9,964 nt of DNA from CAZDBA01 sp964503615 (GTDB lineage Bacteria > Planctomycetota > Planctomycetia > Pirellulales > Pirellulaceae), in the NCBI GenBank assembly GCA_964503615.1, contig CAZDBA010000174.1, positions 1-9,964 of the forward strand, given 5' to 3'. The notes beneath the pieces are model-generated. The model was not told the origin of the DNA and made no database searches. It saw only the letters and a list, made by a program, of their open reading frames with translations. Numbering within the stretch: the first letter of the stretch is position 1; every line of letters begins with the position of its first letter. This document shows, piece by piece, positions 1-5,137 of this stretch. Made by a program: the position numbers and the translations under genes.

Positions 1-377
1 CGAATCTCTTCGATCCGCTTGTTGTTGTAGGCGGTCAGCGGTTGGACTCCCCAAATTGGGCCGGGCCAAGCGGCATCGTTTGAGAACCGAACGACGTGGT
101 GGAGATGAAGCTGAGGTGTAATATTCCCCAGCGCAGCTACGTTTAGTTTCTCACCACCGAAGATTTTCATAATCGAGACACTCAACAGACGCGACTCGTT
201 CCAAAGTAGTTCGAAATCGACCGGGTCGAGGTCGATCGTATCCCGAATGTTCTCACGGGCAGGCACCAAGACGAACCAAGGATACGCCGCATCGTCAATG
301 AGCAGAACTTGGCAAAGAGGAAAGCTCCCCAAGCAAATCCCATCCCGCAACAGGTCAGGATGCAATTCAAAAGCCAT
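1..377 (-). CDS. HIT-family protein (histidine triad hydrolase-like), C-terminus cut off by window edge
   Basis: The translation begins MAFELHPDLLRDGICLGSFP and stays open for 125 full codons to the window edge. Around residues 89-95 it reads QLHLHHV, a histidine-triad motif in which the first His is Gln, as in many bacterial HIT proteins; the middle His (residue 91), the usual nucleophile, and the third (residue 93) are present. The N-terminal half, with its DDAAYPWFVLVPARENI stretch, matches the HIT fold strand that precedes the nucleotide-binding loop. HIT proteins hydrolyse or transfer nucleotidyl groups (for example dinucleoside polyphosphates or AMP adducts); the substrate here cannot be told. 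The ATG at 377 is supported by AAGGG 8 nt upstream. The gene begins 13 nt after the stop of the DHDPS-family gene, so the two are probably one transcript. Only a short C-terminal tail should be missing, judging from usual lengths of about 130-150 residues. Confidence 0.85.
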   Translation of the reverse strand, partial: MAFELHPDLLRDGICLGSFPLCQVLLIDDAAYPWFVLVPARENIRDTIDLDPVDFELLWNESRLLSVSIMKIFGGEKLNVAALGNITPQLHLHHVVRFSNDAAWPGPIWGVQPLTAYNNKRIEEI

Positions 378-390
378 TCGAAATTCCCTT

Positions 391-1344
391 TTATGCGCTG
401 GCAGCGTCCGATTTGCCGGGCCAAGCTGCCCACCAAGTCTTAAATAAATCGTACTGCGTCTCGATGAAATTCCGTTGGCTGGGACTCAGTTCGTCCGTAG
501 CGTTAAAGTGCAATTTGTACTCCGATTCGCCGTTCAGCTCCAACAGGTACTTGTAGTAAAGCACCAAATCGGGACCTTCGTCGTAAGTAGATAGTACTTG
601 TAACGCATCGCCCAGTTCGGCTGCAAATCGACGAGCTTGCACGTCACCCGTAGCAGCTCGACGGCAAAGCTCGACGTACCGCAACGTTTGCTCGGGGATC
701 GCATTTCCGATCCCAGTAATCGCGCCTGTCGCACCGCAATTGACGTAGCCATGAAAGACCTGAGTGTCGACGCCGACCATCAAAGTCAAATCGGGATCGG
801 CACCGGTGATATGTTCGGCGGCATAACTAAGCGAATCGGCTCCACCAAACTCTTTGAATCCGATCAAGTTTGAAAACTCGTTTCGCAAATCAAAAAACAG
901 ATCGGCCTTGGTTTCAAAACCGTAGTAGGGACTGTTGTAGATAACAGCCGGCAAATCAGGCGCAGCGCTCAGGATCGCGGCAAAATGGTTACGCTGTGCC
1001 GCGGGTGATGTTCCCCGCGACAGCACACGCGGGATAACCATCAAACCGGCCGCACCGACTTTTGCTGCATGAGCAGAATGGGCCACGGCCGTTTCTGTAT
1101 TCACGGCCCCTGTTCCCACGACGACAGGCACACCCGCTTCGGTCAATCGCTGTACGCCCTCCATCCTCCACTGATCGGTCAGCAAAGGCCAGTCGCCCAT
1201 CGAACCACAATAAACCATGCCAGACATTCCGGCGGTCATCAACTCTTGTCCTTTGCGAACCAACGCATCAAAGTCAGGCGTGCGATCTGCTTTGCAAGGA
1301 GTCATAAGAGCAGGGATACAGCCTGCGAAAATTTTCGTATTCAT
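391..1344 (-). CDS. DHDPS/NAL superfamily class I aldolase or dehydratase, substrate unknown
   Basis: A 317-residue TIM-barrel protein beginning MNTKIFAGCIPALMTPCKAD. Family landmarks are clear: a GSMGD loop at 47-51 where classical members have GTTGE, the catalytic Tyr in YNSPYYG at 136, and the Schiff-base Lys in GFKEFGG at 164. These enzymes form a lysine Schiff base with pyruvate or a related 2-oxo acid. Two residues needed by true dihydrodipicolinate synthase look changed: the second Thr of GTTGE is Met49, and the Arg five residues after the Tyr (E. coli Arg138) is Tyr141. I therefore do not call it dapA; a sugar-acid, sialic-acid-like or hydroxyproline-pathway substrate is possible but unproven. 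An in-frame ATG at 1407 would add 21 residues (MRFWQSFQKQL...) unlike the family and lies inside an inverted repeat, so I prefer the ATG at 1344. Neither start has a good Shine-Dalgarno. A HIT-family gene follows after 13 nt. Confidence 0.85.
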   Translation of the reverse strand: MNTKIFAGCIPALMTPCKADRTPDFDALVRKGQELMTAGMSGMVYCGSMGDWPLLTDQWRMEGVQRLTEAGVPVVVGTGAVNTETAVAHSAHAAKVGAAGLMVIPRVLSRGTSPAAQRNHFAAILSAAPDLPAVIYNSPYYGFETKADLFFDLRNEFSNLIGFKEFGGADSLSYAAEHITGADPDLTLMVGVDTQVFHGYVNCGATGAITGIGNAIPEQTLRYVELCRRAATGDVQARRFAAELGDALQVLSTYDEGPDLVLYYKYLLELNGESEYKLHFNATDELSPSQRNFIETQYDLFKTWWAAWPGKSDAASA

Positions 1345-1393
1345 CTGATTTAATCTAACAGGTTTTGGGGGAGCAAGTTGTTTTTGAAACGAT

Positions 1394-1414
1394 TGCCAAA
1401 ACCTCATTTTGGCA
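1394..1414. promoter_or_regulatory. Inverted repeat upstream of the DHDPS-family gene, possible operator
   Basis: TGCCAAAA (1394-1401) and TTTTGGCA (1407-1414) are perfect 8-nt inverted arms around a 5-nt centre, 50 nt upstream of the preferred start of the DHDPS-family gene and about 70 nt after the HNH gene stop. There is no T-run right after it on either strand, so an operator is more likely than an intrinsic terminator. The role is inferred from symmetry and position only. Confidence 0.35.
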
Positions 1415-1484
1415 AACGGCTTGCAAAAAATTCAAACAAGAAGGTTAACTTCGCCGACCAGCTCAAACAAGTCAAAAAGACGTC

Positions 1485-1787
1485 CTATTTCTGACCGCTT
1501 ACCCACTGGACAAACTTACCGATCTCTTCATGGGCGAGTAAGAGCTCCACCGTATTGTATCGACGGCCAAGTTCCTTTTCTCGTGGTACGCGATCGTGAA
1601 TTGCTGCATGGCAGTCGTGGCATAGAGGGATTGTTTCTGCCATTTGTTCACGTGAGAAGTTCTTTTTGAACCACTTGTTTTTGTGACAAGTTCGAGGGAT
1701 CAAATGATGCTCGGTCGTGCCCGCTTTGGTGACTCTCTGGCAAAGTCGACAAGGTTTTGCCGTTGTTGATTTTGATTTTGAGCTCAT
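1485..1787 (-). CDS. Small HNH endonuclease-like protein
   Basis: A 100-residue, single-domain protein. It has a CxxC zinc knuckle (Cys13, Cys16), the EHHLIPR motif at 26-32 that supplies the catalytic HNH histidine, and a second zinc pair with trailing His residues in CHDCHAAIH (Cys56, Cys59, His60, His64). The basic stretch CHKNKWFKKNFSREQM between them and the C-terminal YNTVELLLAHEEIGKFVQWV are typical, as I recall, of a widespread group of stand-alone HNH proteins of about 100 residues. The family is known for metal-dependent DNA cleavage; the biological role of these short versions is generally unknown. The ATG at 1787 is the only reasonable start and no strong Shine-Dalgarno precedes it. 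No phage, transposase, intron or toxin-antitoxin gene is nearby, and the next gene on the strand (DHDPS-family) starts about 140 nt beyond the stop, so a common function is not indicated. Confidence 0.85.
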   Translation of the reverse strand: MSSKSKSTTAKPCRLCQRVTKAGTTEHHLIPRTCHKNKWFKKNFSREQMAETIPLCHDCHAAIHDRVPREKELGRRYNTVELLLAHEEIGKFVQWVSGQK

Positions 1788-1819
1788 CGAAGACTCTGAC
1801 TCGCAAAACTGACCAATTC

Positions 1820-1842
1820 AAAAAATGGGGAATTTTCCCCAT
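1820..1842 (-). terminator. Terminator-like hairpin on the minus strand, with no visible gene upstream
   Basis: Read on the minus strand, ATGGGGA, AAAT, TCCCCAT form a 7-bp stem with a 4-nt loop, followed directly by six T residues (the A-run at 1820-1825 on the plus strand). This is the shape of a Rho-independent terminator. It lies about 30 nt upstream of the HNH gene start, and the next sequence to the right on this strand has no coding gene before the scaffold gap. The near-palindromic core could instead be an operator for the HNH gene. Confidence 0.5.
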
Positions 1843-2064
1843 AACAACCTTAGAAATACAACTAACCGTGAGGTTCGGGCGCTGGTTTCCAATCTAACCC
1901 CGGCCAATTGTGTATGATTCAAGCGATTGATAGCTAACCGCTATTGTGAGAATTCGCGCATAGAACTTAAGATTCTTGTAACTGCAAGACTTTTCACCAA
2001 TTGACTTTACAACTTGTTTGTGACTCAGTTCGCAATGGCTGGTGAAATGAACAAGTACTCACCT
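1843..2064. other. Intergenic stretch without a supported gene
   Basis: No convincing ORF, RNA gene or strong promoter is seen on either strand. Near the right end, an ATG at 2035 opens MAGEMNKYSP, which then enters the scaffold gap. It could be the true N-terminus of the membrane protein that emerges at 2166, but the gap has a nominal length, so the frame cannot be tested. Apart from a short TCTTG/CAAGA inverted pair near 1974-1989 nothing stands out. Confidence 0.5.
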
Positions 2065-2164
2065 NNNNNNNNNNNNNNNNNNNNNNNNNNNNNNNNNNNN
2101 NNNNNNNNNNNNNNNNNNNNNNNNNNNNNNNNNNNNNNNNNNNNNNNNNNNNNNNNNNNNNNNN
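2065..2164. other. Assembly gap of exactly 100 N
   Basis: One hundred consecutive N residues, the usual placeholder for a gap of unknown size between scaffolded contigs. It removes the 5' end of the following membrane protein gene. Confidence 0.98.
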
Positions 2165-2165
2165 C

Positions 2166-3344
2166 GCAACTAGCCTTTGGAGTGGTATTACCGAATCCAT
2201 GGGCCCCCAACTCGGCGAGTTTCTGCCCAAGCTTTTGGGTGCAGCCATAGTTCTGATCGTCGGTTACATCATTGCCCGCGTCGTCCGGTGGATCGTAACC
2301 AATGTGGTTAACAAAACAGGCTTGGCAAACAAGCTTTCCAGCTTTACCGGTTCCCAGTCGGGAGGCGATGCAGGGACAGGGTTCGGAATCGGTGCGTTCT
2401 GGATCGTAATGTTGTTCGTAGCATTGGCGTGTTTGAATGTCCTTGGATTAGATGGTGTTAGTGAACCTCTGGCAGATATGCTGAAACAGTTCTTTGCCTT
2501 TTTGCCCAAGATCATCGGCGCGGTTGCGATAGGTGCTGTAGCCTATCTGGTTGCGACCATGGCCAAATTTGGTGTTGGTAAAGGACTCACAATGTCCAAT
2601 GCCGATGAGCGACTTAAGCTCAAGCCAGGCACACTTACCAACACGCTTCCGATGGCTGCGTTCTGCTTCATCTTGCTTTTCTTTTTGCCCAATATTTTTG
2701 GCGCACTGGAGATGGAAGAGCTGAGTGAGCCTGTTTCGAACATGGTTGGAGATATTATCGGTTTCCTACCTAACCTGTTTGGTGCCTCAATTATCATGGG
2801 GGTATTTTTCTTTATCGGAAAATTGGTAAGCACTCTGCTCGGAAACTTTTTGGGTGGCGTCGGCTTTGATAAAGTCCCTCAACACTTGGGTCTGATGAGT
2901 GACACCAGCTCAATGAGCGCGACACCTTCTCAGTTGGCAGGAAAAGCCTCAATGGGCGCAATCCTTTTGATGGGAATTAGCCAAGCGGTTGAGAAATTGG
3001 AACTTGACGTACTGACGAACGTCTTTAGAGAAGTCTGGGATTTCGGTACTCCTGTTATCATCGGCGTGGTCATCTTGGCAATCGGTTTGTGGCTTGCGAA
3101 TCTTGCCAAAAAGGCGGTTTCAGCAAGCGGCATGCAAAACTCGGCCATGGTTTCAAACATTGCGTTTGCGGGCATCATGGTTTTGACGGGCGTAATCGCT
3201 CTGAAAAAGATGGGCCTTGCGGGTCAGATCGTCGACCTCGGCTTTGGTTTGACGTTGGGCGGAATCGCCTTGGCAGCCTCGCTGGCGTTTGGCTTGGGCG
3301 GACGCGATGCAGCGGCCAAGTTCCTTGATAAACGAGTTAAGTAA
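2166..3344 (+). CDS. Mechanosensitive-channel TM-helix repeat membrane protein, 5' end lost in gap
   Basis: The frame is open from the gap edge (ATSLWSGITES) into MGPQLGEFLPKLLGAAIVLI, so the first visible ATG (2199) is probably internal. Numbering from that ATG, the protein has 381 residues and repeats a unit starting FLPxxxGA: FLPKLLGA at 8, FLPKIIGA at 101, FLPNLFGA at 189, and a weaker DFGTPVIIG at 281. Each unit is a long hydrophobic helix followed by polar linker with an L-SEP-like turn, the pattern of the 'conserved TM helix' family (Pfam TM_helix) linked to mechanosensitive ion channels and proteins such as Pseudomonas CmpX. The C-terminal segment GLTLGGIALAASLAFGLGGR (351-370), followed by DAA, resembles the glycine-rich MscS pore helix, but the chain ends at KFLDKRVK, so the MscS cytoplasmic beta domain is absent. 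It is an inner-membrane protein, probably a channel or osmotic or envelope-stress component; gating is not shown. A strong terminator lies 24 nt after the stop. Confidence 0.85.
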   Translation, partial: ATSLWSGITESMGPQLGEFLPKLLGAAIVLIVGYIIARVVRWIVTNVVNKTGLANKLSSFTGSQSGGDAGTGFGIGAFWIVMLFVALACLNVLGLDGVSEPLADMLKQFFAFLPKIIGAVAIGAVAYLVATMAKFGVGKGLTMSNADERLKLKPGTLTNTLPMAAFCFILLFFLPNIFGALEMEELSEPVSNMVGDIIGFLPNLFGASIIMGVFFFIGKLVSTLLGNFLGGVGFDKVPQHLGLMSDTSSMSATPSQLAGKASMGAILLMGISQAVEKLELDVLTNVFREVWDFGTPVIIGVVILAIGLWLANLAKKAVSASGMQNSAMVSNIAFAGIMVLTGVIALKKMGLAGQIVDLGFGLTLGGIALAASLAFGLGGRDAAAKFLDKRVK

Positions 3345-3367
3345 AACTGAATTTATTAGTAAAACCC

Positions 3368-3398
3368 AAGGGCTGTGATTCAATCACAGCCCTTTTTT
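3368..3398 (+). terminator. Strong Rho-independent terminator of the TM-helix repeat gene
   Basis: GGGCTGTGAT (3370-3379) pairs with ATCACAGCCC (3383-3392) around the loop TCA, extended by two A-T pairs, and is followed by TTTTTT. This is a perfect 10-12 bp stem with a U-tract, 24 nt after the stop codon at 3344. Confidence 0.93.
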
Positions 3399-3405
3399 GT
3401 TTTCT

Positions 3406-3431
3406 TGGAAACCCGACGCGTTAGCGAGGAA
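3406..3431 (+). repeat. Dispersed planctomycete repeat, copy at left edge of gap 2
   Basis: TGGAAACCCGACGCGTTAGC followed by GAGGAA. It is identical over 26 nt to 3532-3557 and over 25 nt to 9700-9724. Its last base is the last base before the N run, so the contig ends exactly in the repeat. Confidence 0.9.
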
Positions 3432-3531
3432 NNNNNNNNNNNNNNNNNNNNNNNNNNNNNNNNNNNNNNNNNNNNNNNNNNNNNNNNNNNNNNNNNNNNN
3501 NNNNNNNNNNNNNNNNNNNNNNNNNNNNNNN
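3432..3531. other. Assembly gap of exactly 100 N, between two identical repeat copies
   Basis: One hundred N residues whose two edges abut the same 26-nt repeat. The gap is most likely caused by that repeat or by an array of it; the real length is unknown and may be close to zero. Confidence 0.98.
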
Positions 3532-3557
3532 TGGAAACCCGACGCGTTAGCGAGGAA
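3532..3557 (+). repeat. Dispersed planctomycete repeat, copy at right edge of gap 2
   Basis: Starts with the first base after the N run and is identical over 26 nt to 3406-3431. The two could be a single physical copy split by scaffolding. A degenerate copy in the opposite orientation follows 36 nt later, so this copy can pair with it. Confidence 0.9.
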
Positions 3558-3593
3558 GCAGTGTGGGTCCATGTCCTCGGTTACCATATTCGT

Positions 3594-3616
3594 CCTTGCT
3601 TACGCTGCGGGTTACC
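3594..3616 (-). repeat. Degenerate inverted copy of the dispersed repeat
   Basis: CCTTGCTTACGCTGCGGGTT followed by ACC matches the reverse complement of the repeat at 18 of 23 positions. A shorter relative, CCTCGGTTACC, lies just upstream at about 3574-3584. Together with 3532-3557 it could form a long imperfect hairpin, as paired REP-like elements do. Confidence 0.6.
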
Positions 3617-3679
3617 AATAAAGACGCTATCGCGAAAGTAACGCGGACAACTAACTAACACCCAGTCAGCGATTGCCGC

Positions 3680-5071
3680 TTAGCTCTTAGCTGTTTTAGC
3701 TTTTTCGTACCAGCGACTGCCCATATAAAACAAAAATCCACCCGCGATCGTGCACAGTCCATACAACGCCGGCATCGGTTTAGATTTAATAGTGAACACC
3801 AGAAAGGAACAGGTAATCAACAAGAACAGGATTGGAACAAAGGGATACAGCGGTGTCTTGTAGGGCCGCGCGAGATCCGGTTCCGTCAACCGCAAGACGA
3901 TTACGCCCAACACCGCCAACACGCTGCACCAGGCGAGCATGAAGCCCGCAAAAATCATGATCGTTTCAAACTTGGATGTCATGATCAACAGAACCGAAAT
4001 TGCAGATTGCAAGGCGATCGCGCGCATGGGCATGCCCGAACTGCTGGTTTTTCCCAAGAAGCCAAATAGAGCGTGATCTTCACCGATCGCCTGTATCGCC
4101 CTTGGCCCGGCCATCGTCATCGCGCCCACTGAAGAGATAAACAGCAACGCGAACATAATACTGCTGATCTTTCCTCCCCAATCTCCAAAAGCGAAATTGG
4201 CCGAGATCGCTCCAACTTTTTCCTGTCCAATCATCGCTTCGACGGGAGCGGTTTTCAAAAACACAAAATTAAGCAGCACATACAGCAGCGTCACAAACGT
4301 CGTGCCCGTGATCAACACGCGAGGAAGATCCGCTTGTGGGTTTTCCATTTCTCCCAGAATATAGGTCGCAGCGTTCCAGCCCGAATAGGAGAATGAAACG
4401 TAAACCAACCCCACCGCGAAGGGTGCGGAAAAAATCGTTTTCAAATCGGCAGCCTTTGGCATCAGCTCCAAAGATTGCGGCTCAGGCACCAGGATCAACG
4501 CCAATGCACAGAACGCGAAAATCAAAACGATCTTCAACAAGGTAAAGCTGTTTTGAAACATGCTGCTTTGTCCATGATTGCGAATATGGAACCAAGTGCA
4601 TGTTAGAACCAATCCAATCGCGATCGGTTTGCTCCATCCCTCCGGTAATCCCGGAAAAACGTCTAAAGCGTAATCGCTAAAACCCATTGCGATCGCGGCA
4701 ATCGGCGCGGCAAATCCAACAGTTGCTGAAATCCAACCTGAAACGAATCCGACCGACCGATGATAGATGCGTCCAAGAAAATTGTACTCACCACCTGATC
4801 GCGGCAGCGCTCCGCCCAGCTCCGCGTAGGACATCGCCCCGGTCAACGCCGCCACCCCTCCTAAGAACCACATCATCAAAAGGGGAAACGCACATCCCTC
4901 TTGTAAGACTTGATGAGCAACCTCGGGTGCAACGTCAGGCGAATCGATTCGGGTTGCTTGAAACAGGCCGTTGATCGCGTCCAGCTGAAGGCCCAAACTG
5001 GTAAAGACTCCAACGCCGATCATGTTGGCGATAATCAGTGCAGTAGCCGTGCGTGGCGTAAAATGTTTCAT
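3680..5071 (-). CDS. APC-superfamily amino acid permease
   Basis: A 463-residue inner-membrane transporter with about 12 hydrophobic segments. The first helix carries IGVGVF at 18-23, the equivalent of the APC GSGIF-type substrate-binding break. SYAELGGALPRSGGEY (81-96) is the typical loop after TM2, and FSYSGWNAATYILGEMENP (227-245) is the characteristic TM6 region. It is expected to import or exchange amino acids or a related amine by a proton-coupled or exchange mechanism; the exact substrate is not visible. An unusual point is a loop of about 30 residues between the first two helices (roughly 31-62), where many relatives have only a short turn. The ATG at 5071 gives a normal short N-terminus; a TTG at 5089 would add six residues (METKSA). 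The start overlaps the stop of a possible 9-codon leader ORF by ATGA. The gene lies 66 nt after the STM4012-family gene on the same strand, so it may be co-transcribed with it. Confidence 0.9.
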   Translation of the reverse strand: MKHFTPRTATALIIANMIGVGVFTSLGLQLDAINGLFQATRIDSPDVAPEVAHQVLQEGCAFPLLMMWFLGGVAALTGAMSYAELGGALPRSGGEYNFLGRIYHRSVGFVSGWISATVGFAAPIAAIAMGFSDYALDVFPGLPEGWSKPIAIGLVLTCTWFHIRNHGQSSMFQNSFTLLKIVLIFAFCALALILVPEPQSLELMPKAADLKTIFSAPFAVGLVYVSFSYSGWNAATYILGEMENPQADLPRVLITGTTFVTLLYVLLNFVFLKTAPVEAMIGQEKVGAISANFAFGDWGGKISSIMFALLFISSVGAMTMAGPRAIQAIGEDHALFGFLGKTSSSGMPMRAIALQSAISVLLIMTSKFETIMIFAGFMLAWCSVLAVLGVIVLRLTEPDLARPYKTPLYPFVPILFLLITCSFLVFTIKSKPMPALYGLCTIAGGFLFYMGSRWYEKAKTAKS

Positions 5072-5097
5072 CGCTGATTTCGTTTCCAAATGGACAT
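5068..5097 (-). CDS. Possible 9-codon leader ORF overlapping the permease start
   Basis: ATG at 5097 reads M-S-I-W-K-R-N-Q-R and stops at TGA (5070-5068), which overlaps the permease ATG as ATGA. AGGA lies upstream, but with a long spacing of about 12 nt. Such an arrangement could couple translation of the permease to the leader. The ORF is so short that chance is a real alternative. Confidence 0.25.
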   Translation of the reverse strand: MSIWKRNQR

Positions 5098-5137
5098 GTC
5101 GTTACTTTGTCCTGTGCCAGCGGCGAAGCAATACGGA

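Noticed and set aside
1994..2250. Open frames running through gap 1 on both strands, including one giving MFVTQFAMAGEMNKYSP
   Set aside because: The gap length is nominal, so the joined frames are meaningless. The plus-strand part may hold the true start of the membrane protein, but this cannot be decided here.
3406..3557. Repeats around gap 2 considered as a CRISPR array
   Set aside because: Only two direct copies flank a nominal gap, an identical copy lies 6 kb away in another intergenic region, degenerate copies occur in both orientations, and no cas gene is present. This is a dispersed repeat family.
3375..3641. Open frames running through gap 2 on both strands
   Set aside because: They depend on the 100 N placeholder and on repeat sequence; real continuity is unknown.
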